23,268 bases of DNA from Massilia sp. (lineage in GTDB: Bacteria > Pseudomonadota > Gammaproteobacteria > Burkholderiales > Burkholderiaceae_D), in contig DNCF01000418.1 in the NCBI GenBank assembly GCA_003484545.1, positions 1-23,268 of the forward strand, given 5' to 3'. Within the stretch, counting starts at the first letter, position 1. Each line of letters begins with the position of its first letter. Of the stretch, positions 20,101-23,268 are shown piece after piece. The notes below the pieces were generated by a model. That model saw nothing but the letters and a program-made list of their open reading frames with translations. It searched no databases and was not told the DNA's origin. The translations under genes were made by a program, and so were the position numbers.

Positions 20101-21267
20101 ACGGTAGACAAAGAGGCACAATCGTTCCTGACGCAGGCACAAGGGCAGACATTTACGAATGGTTTCGGTCAGAAACAAGCACTGTTTACGACTCAGGACA
20201 GACAATTCACTGCGGTCCAGGACGGGTTGTTCGAGGTCGACAAGTCATTCGTGAACAAGTATGTCACTCCGTACGCTACTAGGAAAGCGCTTGACGGCGT
20301 CTGGACCGAAATCGGACAGAGCGCCACAAACATCGTTGACACTGTGAGGCGCGATCCAGTTGGCGTCATGGTGCAAACAGGGCGCTCGCTGGCAGACAGT
20401 GCGTGGGATGCGGTATGGCATCCGAAAGACACTGCGAACGATTTGATTAAGAGCGCAAAGTCGGACGCCAAAACGTTTGGGGAAGGTGTAGCTGCGTCCA
20501 CCAATAAGTACATACAACGTCAGCTCAACAGTCTGTACGGACAGGATGTAACCAGCGCCGTTCAGATCGCGACAAGCGCACAGGGCGCAGTGATGTTGGG
20601 ATCTGCGTTAGGTGCAGGTAAAGCTGGGAGCAAGGTCACTGCAGCATTCGATAGTGCGGTTGGGTTGGCTAAGAAAATTGAGAAGACCGGGCCAAATCTA
20701 AATGCCACGGCTAAGGCCAACGTTTCGGGACATGCGTCGTATTCTCAAGTAGGGTTAGATTCAAGTTCCGAAACAAACATTCATGCAAACGTTGCCGCGA
20801 GTAGCAACGGCAACGCATCGAGCAATTTTTCTGAGTTCGCACGGCGAGAAGCGCTTGTCAAGGAAGCTTTGGCCGCAAATCAATCACCTTGGCCGTTAGG
20901 ATATACTCCTGTAACAAGACCGATGGGTGTCGGCGAGCAATTTAATATGGTAATAGACGCCAACCAAGCAAAGGGTTTAAGTGGACCAGGCGGATGGGCA
21001 ACGTTTTCTCCGATTCCAAATCAAGTTTTTGCCCGTGAAACGCTTGCTATTACGGAGCAATTCAAACCGGATGTGTCGTTTGTTCAGCGGTTTGAGGTTA
21101 TTCAGAATTTCAATGCACAGACTGGACCGATTGGGCCTCAGATTGACCAAGTAACTGGTCGGTTGCTGGAAGGAAGTCAAACCGTATTCCAGCTTGATTT
21201 GCAACTCCCATGGAGTGATCGAGTCAAATTTATCAAGCCAGTTGGTAAACCAGATCCAATTCATTAG
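8110..21267 (+). CDS. CdiA-like filamentous hemagglutinin/contact-dependent toxin, main body
   Basis: 4385 codons that belong to the same protein as the segment ending at 8140; reconnected, the exoprotein is about 4900 residues. The start given is only the first possible codon (TTG) after the frame disruption and is unlikely to be a natural start, because no signal peptide follows. In order the product shows: beta-helical tandem super-repeats (residues ~165-2122); a non-repetitive domain rich in Tyr, His and charged residues (~2308-2617); a Gly/Ser/Ala-rich low-complexity linker (~2633-2750); a conserved segment with YLFETRP and RLGDGFYEQRLVREQ (~2800-2970); FHA-2-type repeats (~3011-3741); a Gly/Ala-rich hydrophobic stretch; the pretoxin motif NNRQLHPDE (3945-3953); a ~250-residue entry-like region; and a terminal toxin candidate (~4211-4385). 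The family delivers the C-terminal toxin into neighbouring cells on contact. Whether this copy is functional depends on the frameshift. Confidence 0.88.
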   Translation: MDNRGGKASLNSLSVNGASLDNTSGALFVRGDLAASTNSFINTQGKVVVGGRLDGVHGVLSNSQGLLQAGLLALDVDGQFDNERGTVRQTGGATANLNISGELRQGGGMLDIASGLVLNTAALSGTGGVLNINGDLVLNSGATSAHGGKWAIGANARLSTGDLDSRDGSIAVGGTLALSAASIDNAGGKILSEGDTSIAASETLGNSAGQIRSGGDLGVTAGEMLTNDAGKIESTGSAAELHVGAAAIANGSGHIVNAGSGATLLTAGVLTSRGVVGGNGVLEISADRLVNEEQGRIVAVGDLNLRVGANLANTGSIASGGKLAMMQQSAHVFNQGNMISQGDLSIASSAIDNTGGTIATATGSGSALLLQTGSLRNDGGTLQSDASARLDVVGIVSNQGGRVQSGQDLALAIGGSLANRDGAIEASGKLDLRASDVGNKGGSILGVGAGQTVLNIANGIDSDGQIGANGDLRILAGTLDNGAAGSISTTGKLVFDVRDSVTNRGVISSAGTLDFDKDQASLANSGTITSGEAMQVKLDLVDNEGGTIETRNGAEMTLTANALHNRNGHVAASGAARITIGTVLDNTAEGLRASGALDVSAGRALQNHGGSIELGGAQATLAVQAASIDSTAGRIVNVGTGSTTLTAEAQIDVSGLVAGNGGLRLSARTLNNAGIVSAADSLELAVSEVIENAGTLSAATRLHVQNTDVILRNSGTIVAGSLVDINAGTIDNADGRIATAAGSGADISLNANALDNRGGEIMADRDATLQVRNAADNAGGVVQANSTLRLTSGGVLENTGGVIETLAEESTLAVDVEALRNAGGRVVNAGRGDTTLIATSVDNGGVIGGHGRLVLEADTATNTAGGTITSGAELRLQVREHLDNAGSISSSGTLAMDESGARLTNSGSIVSGADASIRAGTIENDGGTIATASRSGASISLRGAYLSNRDGRIVADDAMLLVFDGPLDNTGGAIQGVSSVQVDSGAALDNDSGLIEATGAQATLAVSAETVVNGTGRIVNVGEGAASVSATTGIANSGLIAGNGRLNLAGATLENAAGGTIAAADAMTVAIHDVLQNRGTFTSGSSLDLAVADAAVRNSGLIVAGGPLTLRARELDNDEGQLASASGSGADLDIAAGAVSNRAGVIQASGDLALTSGSSVNNFHGTLQGASSLALHAVGDVANDGGVIESLEAEGTLQLQAAALDNGGGRIVNVGKGATGVALTGTLASNGLIAGNGTLAVSAAEVDNRAAGMLASGGTMTLAAVDRIANAGAISSGAALSLGAVTLRNSGRVTGTGDIVVNATALDNSSGQLATVNDSGGAIVVQAATLANLGGTILADGAVRLSTSGALANGGGTIRAGESMLIDAGGSLGNQGGSIEAAASDATLALTAQAIDNRGGRLVNAGTGDTRIRSATEVLNSGTLAGNGRFELDAAALGNLSEGSLAAGGPMELRVTQQFINAGAISSAGAFTLDQAGTSIANSGDITAAGRITLHGSSIDNDGGEIATQSGADIVLDSRSSLSNNGGIVAATGNAVLNAQGTVDNGDGLVQTGGHLALTTAGALTNAGGRVEAVGPTSTLELAAESIDNGGRIVNAGTGTTSIEAVNAIANGGTIAGSGAFDLQATAVHNAASGSIVSGGPLVMALRETLDNHGGTISSTGTLRFDGLGASFTNSGRIGAGGLMDIAASNINNDGGRIYTANVSGAAITLQAGDLSNLGGTIAADGSFALRTSGDISNDGGTLHGGRNFTLDAGGRFDNRTGVVESGAGSLNVRAQSIVSGGRIVNAGVGATTLSITGDIINRGTIAGNGTLTVQAASLQNWTGAQLASGGDLQLEVRQQLSNAGSVTSGGTLSFEQLGATLANSGEIASAGNASFRLASFNNDSGTISTVKGSGAAVAVTSSSLGNRNGKILADGRASFELEGDADNSGGILQAGRDLVFNAAGSLANNGGTIEALGADSAVTIDSAAIDNTGGRISNAGSGDMRLSASTGMTNGGTIAAMGDLALAGQHLLNGAAGMIASGGNLDVAITRQWINQGKVNGGGTLTFDQAGASFANSGVVIAGAHAYINVAQLNNDGGRLGTGDGSGADLTLHTQELSNAGGRIATDRDLTIVTAGMTGSGELYGGRDLSLAMQGDYVQSTGGQLRSNRDLSLAVTGNITNASVFEAARNLNLSGQHFANQEGATIEAQSVTLQAVGNLVNAGEVNAAAALDIRAAHVTNTSGIVGGDVIVNAKNLDNSGGAALIGATGNLELGVAGTLNNVGGATLYSSGELYIGGVGGGSTSLVNNISSTIEAGANLALDAVTLTNERENVQITKVKTLDETRRMNMPSWYQFGDNHNYYETSAANYSPYEIYFVNPADILEETPYVTPDGYTIVRAVIRTHANDSAYFLAHSGLYNAYGTQQRMATADGTRVIYYTQREQMANPDQGGPAGNALLPRFVTDVKNWTGTVAFSNQYGSCSTDCIRLVAQPGYTDPATTILRDTQKSLAPRKDALELWRDAHHTVVEDQIVPGAGAASQILSGGDMYLSVSDALLNRYGTIKARGRLTIEDESVVTNVGATLYRTHTFDGVWRSYGGTTTAYSHPSISEVIGTTRGVIEGEQGLSISARSFNNIDVTAGTVGNIRDRVEVIGSGASGAASSGIQATVGSGSAGTLEGSAGASGWGSNAALAAVESVSGANNSAGSVRVAGSGIANVHQSGDAAVGGGQRDEFATIAGAAASGINNQLVTNGGANLSSHAFQDSLTPAAAALLGRVVTGNVRSAAGAVIAQEVTQVRGETLGKVMTVAPSGLFVRNPDANGSYLFETRPQFANQQQWISSAYLLEQLSIHPATMQKRLGDGFYEQRLVREQLAELTGHTTRSGASDDSVYRDLLTNAVSFAREFNLRPGIALTAEQISHLTSDIVWLENQTVQLPDGSVDTVLVPKVYLAHVGKQALQTGGALVTGANVTIRTTENIVNRGGVIDGGNGRTLLVAGQDVVNQGGKIAGGLVGLAAVRDVHNETLAAKESFATDHNRGSYTSVSNRAEILAAGALDIQAGRDLVDLAGTIKAGTADITAGRDVNFGTVRTGSTYEHLVGGYTQNDSSTAHQLSQLSTGGDLNIRAGGNLSMTGTQVAIGTSGAGNGKLLAGGSVNIHSVTNEVNTSLQNDSSSKNYDKQVHRNETVIGANVTSSGKLVVGAGVAGQGSVNVVASGLNAGDALRVFATDNVNIVAAQEKHLSDTASTHSSSSLLRSKTTEQSDYVASSIAVGSALSGKTVELKAGKDINVLGSSIAGEGDVDLAASGNVSIGAATSTVTEKHRTKVKESGFLSGGGFGISYGTRTTTTDHNRDATTQSGQSRSMVGSIGGDLSVSAGEALKISGSDLSAGQDMSLSGKSVAITAGTDDVNDKFTTKTTQTGLTLAVGGSVVNAIQTAQGMSAAASQTSNGRMKALAAAAAAMTAKDAAQDLAKNGPSVRISATVGRSESESTEVSASRTHGGSVLAAGNNVTISATGGGKASNIDIIGSDVRATGNVSLLADNQVNLLAAQDTESQHSQSKSSSAAVGVAAEFSTSGGPRIGITASASASRSRIDGEGTTQVNSHVDAGNRLTIVSGGDTNLKGAVANGKQVIAEVGGNLNIESLQDTAKLDGKQESFSVSGTFGVGMSGASASASRSKVHNDYASVQEQTAIRAGDGGFQIQVGGNTDLKGAVITSSEQAVSDGRNSLATTTLSFSDIQNRDSHNASGISLGVNIGISPKGDPSAPSIAPGIGKVSGSQSSVTPSGVSQGALTVVDAQGEQAVASLDRNVITGRDTSEALTKGWNGAQALAEVSAQMQITSAAMPRLAKEIGDFAATRMAELNKQGNTEEAAKWAEGGIYRVAAHAALGALGGGLNGAIGAAAAAEAAPSIDELQKAMTAKLTGAGLGENTAEFAAKLIAGGAAGIIGGMAGSSGAATGLNADANNRQLHPDETTWIKKNAARFAAEKGISVDEATRRLAHQASRDVDLVWRGVLSDTVDKEAQSFLTQAQGQTFTNGFGQKQALFTTQDRQFTAVQDGLFEVDKSFVNKYVTPYATRKALDGVWTEIGQSATNIVDTVRRDPVGVMVQTGRSLADSAWDAVWHPKDTANDLIKSAKSDAKTFGEGVAASTNKYIQRQLNSLYGQDVTSAVQIATSAQGAVMLGSALGAGKAGSKVTAAFDSAVGLAKKIEKTGPNLNATAKANVSGHASYSQVGLDSSSETNIHANVAASSNGNASSNFSEFARREALVKEALAANQSPWPLGYTPVTRPMGVGEQFNMVIDANQAKGLSGPGGWATFSPIPNQVFARETLAITEQFKPDVSFVQRFEVIQNFNAQTGPIGPQIDQVTGRLLEGSQTVFQLDLQLPWSDRVKFIKPVGKPDPIH
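8602..14475 (+). repeat. Ten tandem copies of a ~575-bp (189-193-residue) super-repeat in the exoprotein gene
   Basis: The landmark GR-I/V-V-N-A/V-G-x-G recurs with its first codon at 8869, 9436 (diverged), 10009, 10582, 11158, 11737, 12310, 12883, 13456 and 14035. Spacings are 567, 573, 573, 576, 579, 573, 573, 573 and 579 bp, always a multiple of three. After each landmark come an IAGNG-like motif, a block ending in L-x-N-x-G-x-ISSxG, then NSGxI, NDGGxIAT, GSGA and N-x-GG-x-I. The units are similar but not identical in DNA, so they are old duplications. The structure is the beta-helical fibre that projects the toxin from the cell. The first unit is incomplete. Confidence 0.85.
15031..15960 (+). 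other. Non-repetitive mid-protein domain (candidate receptor-binding region)
   Basis: Here the beta-helix pattern stops and the protein becomes rich in Tyr, His, Pro and charged residues, for example NMPSWYQFGDNHNYYETS and YQFGDN-like stretches. It contains a close Cys pair, GSCSTDC at 15487-15507. Beta-helix repeats resume afterwards (DALLNRYGTIKARGRL at about 15709). In characterised CdiA proteins the receptor-binding domain lies in the middle of the fibre, between two repeat regions. Assigning that role here rests on position and non-repetitive character only. Confidence 0.5.
17140..19330 (+). other. FHA-2-type repeat region
   Basis: Several long units alternate a charged, Ser/Thr-rich segment (for example EKHLSDTASTHSSSS, EKHRTKVKESGF, DTESQHSQSKSSSA) with a beta-helix segment (GGDLSVSAGEALKISGSDL, AGNRLTIVSGGDTNLKGA). 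This is the pattern of the second filamentous hemagglutinin repeat class found between the receptor-binding region and the pretoxin region in CdiA/FhaB proteins. In CdiA this part is thought to stay in the periplasm until toxin delivery; that role is established for the family, not shown here. Confidence 0.6.
19930..21267 (+). other. C-terminal pretoxin, entry and toxin-candidate region (CdiA-CT-like)
   Basis: The region opens with NADANNRQLHPDE (NNRQLHPDE at 19942-19968), a boundary motif recurring in hemagglutinins that lack the VENN or ELYN boundary. About 250 residues follow with short Trp- and Lys-containing helices (DTVRRDPVGVM, AWDAVWHPKDTANDL), a likely cytoplasm-entry domain. From about 20740 the DNA becomes A+T-rich and the protein changes to a compact domain of ~150 residues with RPMGVGEQFNM, GGWATFSPIPN, FARETLAITEQFKPDVSFVQ, FEV, GPIGPQ and DRVKFIKPVGKPDPIH. 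I do not recognise a named toxin family. The order of a Gly-aromatic motif, an Arg-containing helix and a G-x-IGPQ loop is faintly like NAD-binding toxin folds, but that is a guess. Confidence 0.65.
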
Positions 21268-21271
21268 GAGG
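21266..21271 (+). promoter_or_regulatory. Ribosome binding site of the small downstream gene, overlapping the exoprotein stop
   Basis: A perfect AGGAGG begins on the last two bases of the exoprotein TAG codon and ends 6 bases before the GTG at 21278. It fixes that GTG as the start and suggests translational coupling of toxin and partner. Confidence 0.85.
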
Positions 21272-21277
21272 AATATA

Positions 21278-21673
21278 GTGAGTAATATCAGTCAGACTCC
21301 ACAAATTTGCTGGTCGGTTTGGGATGCCAGTCCAACCGTTTCATGGAATTGCTATGGCAGGAATTTCGCCGTCACTCTGAAAAATCCTCCGTTAGCGGTC
21401 GTGGACTTAGCAGCGCACTCTTTGATTGCGATTGTTGGAAGTTATGATGACTTTGGATCGGCAAATTTGTTGCTCTACTCATACGATGGGGTGCTTAAGA
21501 AGACGCTAAGTGCTCCCGAATTAGGCTTGAAAGCCCATTTCGGAAGAGTTTCTGAAACTGGTGATAGTGTAACGGCGTCAGTCGGTTTTTTTGATAAAGC
21601 TATTTGGGTAGAGAGGGATGGGAAATTGGATATCGAAAATGGAAGTATGGCCCAGCTTCACAGAAGTTATTAA
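21278..21673 (+). CDS. Candidate CDI immunity protein
   Basis: A 131-residue protein without signal peptide or membrane segment, hence probably cytoplasmic. It starts with a GTG 10 bases after the exoprotein stop, behind a perfect AGGAGG. An upstream in-frame start at 21194 would overlap the exoprotein and lacks such a site. The sequence is rich in predicted beta strands and aromatic residues (ICWSVWDASPTVSWNCYG, ANLLLYSYDGVLKKTL, GFFDKAIWVERDGKL), looks like a small beta-sandwich or propeller-blade fold, and matches no family I can name. Its place directly after a CdiA-like C-terminus, its size, and its low GC content (about 40% in a hand-counted 60-base sample, 21421-21480) are those of CdiI proteins, which bind and neutralise the cognate toxin. 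The function is inferred from context only. Confidence 0.72.
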   Translation: MSNISQTPQICWSVWDASPTVSWNCYGRNFAVTLKNPPLAVVDLAAHSLIAIVGSYDDFGSANLLLYSYDGVLKKTLSAPELGLKAHFGRVSETGDSVTASVGFFDKAIWVERDGKLDIENGSMAQLHRSY

Positions 21674-21802
21674 GAAAATACTGAATTATACCTGCTTGCT
21701 GTGCTTTACGCGGCGATCTAAATCGTCCCCAGTTTTTTAGAGGCTCCATTGTTTGAGAGAGTGACAGTTGTAAATAGCAAGAAGAGTTCGTTCTTGCTGT
21801 TC

Positions 21803-22626
21803 TCAGAGCGCCCGGGGAATCTCATCGGGCGTTTTGTATTTCAGGGCCTGGTGCGGCCGCTCGTAGTTGTAGATCGTTACCGACTGGGCCACCATGCGTC
21901 TTGCTTCGGCCAAGTTTTCGGGGCGCTGCAAGAGGAACTCGGTTTTGAGGATGTCATTAATGCGTTCGGCCAGCGCGTTCTGTAGCAGTCATACCCGTCG
22001 GTCATCGAGCAGGTAATGCTATGTTTCACATGCTGGGCTTGGTAAGCGCCTGCACAGTATTGAATATTGCGGTCGGAATGGTGGATCAAAGGAAGACTGC
22101 TTTGCCTTGCGCACCAAGCCATCTTGAGCGCGTGGGCTACTTCCTCGGCCTCGAGGCTAGCGTGGACGTGGTAGCCGACGATCTTGCGTGAGTAGGCGTC
22201 GGTGACCAAACTTAGGTAGACACAGCGCTGGCGCGTCGGAAGGTAAGTGATGTTGGCCACCCAGACTTGCTCAGGACGGTGAATATCCGTACCGATCCCC
22301 GCCTCGAGCAAATTCGGATGCTTGTAGAACCGGAGAAAGTTGTCTGTGGTTTTGTGGAAGGCGCGCGCTGTTGGCACGAGTAAGTGGGCTCTCTCGAGCT
22401 TGGCAAACATACCGTCGCGCCCCAGTTTGATGCTCTCGGATGCAGAACGTCGCCGCAGCATGTGATGCAGCTTGCGCACTCCGATCCGGGGCTGTCGTCG
22501 CCTGACTTCCCTTACCAGCGCTACGACCTTCGCATCGCGCTCATGCAGTGCCGCTTCGGCCTTGATCTGCTGGTAGTACGCCTGGCGACTCCAGCCCATG
22601 AATCTGCAAGCCTTGGCGAGAGTCAA
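21803..22626 (-). pseudogene. IS3-family transposase orfB (DDE domain), frameshifted
   Basis: The frame runs from about 22626 (TTG), or upstream by -1 frameshift from orfA, as MTLAKACRFMGWSRQAYYQ. It contains the HTH-like N-terminus and an rve-type DDE domain. The first catalytic Asp of the usual WVADITY is Asn here (WVANITY). The second (HHSDRN) is intact. Near 21985 the usual CYENALAER is broken by a one-base loss. The original frame resumes as NALAERINDILKTEF, carries the catalytic Glu and the ending YNYERPHQALKYKTPDEIPRAL, and stops at 21803-21805. Without the shift the protein runs into unrelated residues to 21877. It cannot encode an active transposase. Confidence 0.85.
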
Positions 22627-22631
22627 GCCAG

Positions 22632-23021
22632 CTACTTGCCGTTGCGCGATGACCCGGAATGCTTTTCTGGCAGCTTGACCCCGTATTCCTTCCGAATCAC
22701 TTCCAGCATCGCTTCGAATAACTGGGCCTTCTGGTTTGCATCCTTGAGCTGCGTCTCCAGTTCCTTGATCCGCTGCTCTGGCGTCTAAGGCATGGCAAAT
22801 TTGCTCACGGGATCGCTCCTGCGCTGGTTCGGTCCTCGCAGACTACCCCGATCCTGTCGGCAGTGCTTACGCAGCCAGACCAATACCGTTGAACGGCCTT
22901 GAATTCCGTAGCGCTGCTGCGCCTGCTTGTACGACAACTCGCCTTTTTCCACCTCATCCACGACCGCCAGCTTAAAAGCCAGCGTGTAATCGCGCTGGGT
23001 GCGTTTTTCATTCTCATCCAT
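22632..23021 (-). pseudogene. IS3-family transposase orfA (HTH), interrupted by amber codon
   Basis: The start MDENEKRTQRDYTLAFK at 23021 leads into a helix-turn-helix (QAQQRYGIQGRSTVLVWLRKH). A TAG at 22785-22787 stops it after 78 residues. The same frame continues beyond as TPEQRIKELETQLKDANQ, a coiled-coil typical of OrfA, and ends naturally at 22632-22634, giving an ancestral length of 129 residues. The amber codon stands where a Lys AAG would fit, a single A-to-T change. Just before the natural end, AGAAAAG is a plausible remnant of the slippery site used for OrfAB fusion. Confidence 0.85.
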
Positions 23022-23069
23022 GTCAACACTCTTGTGTCAACCTATTTCAGGATGGGTCAGCGACATTAA

Positions 23070-23098
23070 AAAAGCCGGCGCGCAAGCGGCCGGCTTTT
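23070..23098 (-). terminator. Bidirectional intrinsic terminator after ilvD
   Basis: AAAAGCCGGC (23070-23079) pairs perfectly with GCCGGCTTTT (23089-23098) around a 9-base loop. Reading leftward the stem is followed by further T's, so it serves ilvD; reading rightward it also has a T tract. A second small hairpin, CCAGCC with GGCTGG, lies at 23106-23123. The terminator probably marks the end of the original core sequence next to the insertion. Confidence 0.85.
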
Positions 23099-23175
23099 CA
23101 TTTTTCCAGCCCGACGAGGCTGGTTCATTGCGCACCGCCCGCCGATACCGCGCTTGCCGTGACAGCCGCGCTGCC

Positions 23176-23268
23176 TCAGCGCTTCAGCTGGCCCAGGTCA
23201 CGCACCGCGCCGCGGTCGGCCGAAGTGGTGAGCGCCGCATACGCCTGCAGCGCCTGCGACACGTAGCG
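23176..23268 (-). CDS. ilvD: Dihydroxy-acid dehydratase, C-terminal end only
   Basis: The last 30 codons of a minus-strand gene whose start lies beyond the window. The residues (YVSQALQAYAALTTSADRG then AVRDLGQLKR) closely match the C-terminus of bacterial IlvD, which in E. coli ends ALRAYASLATSADKG then AVRDKSKLGG. The enzyme is an iron-sulfur protein of branched-chain amino acid synthesis. Stop codon TGA at 23176-23178. Confidence 0.9.
   Translation of the reverse strand, partial: RYVSQALQAYAALTTSADRGAVRDLGQLKR

Larger units (their letters stand above)
21723..23059 (-). mobile_element. Decayed IS3-family insertion sequence
   Basis: The element holds overlapping orfA and orfB in the -1 arrangement typical of IS3 elements, read on the minus strand. 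Its upstream end probably starts at TGACCCATCC (reading leftward from 23059). A possible other end is TCGTCCCCAG at 21723, which resembles the first only partly, so the ends are uncertain and the element may be truncated there. No clear target-site duplication is seen. It separates the immunity candidate from ilvD. Confidence 0.7.

Noticed and set aside
21674..21802. Second (orphan) toxin/immunity module downstream of the immunity candidate
   Set aside because: Only 129 bases lie before the orfB remnant. They hold a short hairpin (AGCAAGAA / TTCTTGCT at 21776-21798) and no coding sequence.

Overview
The window looks like a GC-rich beta-proteobacterial chromosome, most likely Burkholderiales and perhaps Oxalobacteraceae (Massilia-like). 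That placement is an inference from protein character, GC content and the order gloB / methyltransferase / rnhA / dnaQ / tRNA-Val. It was not tested by a search.

Left flank (1-4300) is ordinary core genome. It holds the 3' two-thirds of malate synthase A, a palindromic intergenic repeat, gloB on the minus strand, and a divergent block of a SAM-dependent methyltransferase, rnhA and dnaQ. A tRNA-Val(CAC) gene follows, with a good promoter whose -35 box overlaps the dnaQ stop codon and a clear intrinsic terminator after it. Right flank (about 23060-23268) is core again: a bidirectional terminator and the last 30 codons of ilvD on the minus strand.

Between the tRNA and ilvD lies about 18.8 kb of accessory DNA dominated by a two-partner (type Vb) secretion locus in the order transporter - giant exoprotein - small gene. 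This is the cdiB-cdiA-cdiI layout of contact-dependent growth inhibition (CDI). The transporter has a signal peptide, POTRA and VRGF motif. The exoprotein has an extended signal peptide and TPS secretion domain, then ten tandem copies of a 189-193-residue super-repeat, a non-repetitive Tyr/His-rich domain with a Cys pair, FHA-2-type repeats, a pretoxin motif NNRQLHPDE, and a C-terminal domain that I cannot assign to a toxin family. A 131-residue protein follows 10 bases after the exoprotein stop codon, behind a perfect AGGAGG, and is the natural immunity candidate. The last ~0.5 kb of the exoprotein gene and the small gene are much richer in A+T than the rest, as expected of an exchangeable toxin/immunity cassette.

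As written, the exoprotein is broken: a one-base frame disruption near 8103-8106 separates the secretion domain (6548-8140) from the remaining ~4385 codons. A single missing G in a short G run would explain it, so this is either a real inactivating mutation or an assembly error. Between the small gene and ilvD sits a decayed IS3-family element with at least three lesions (an amber codon in orfA, a one-base deletion in orfB, and Asp to Asn at the first catalytic position).

The best candidate for something undescribed is the C-terminal toxin domain plus its downstream partner. Other points worth attention are the regular 575-bp super-repeat and a possible integration scar next to the tRNA.
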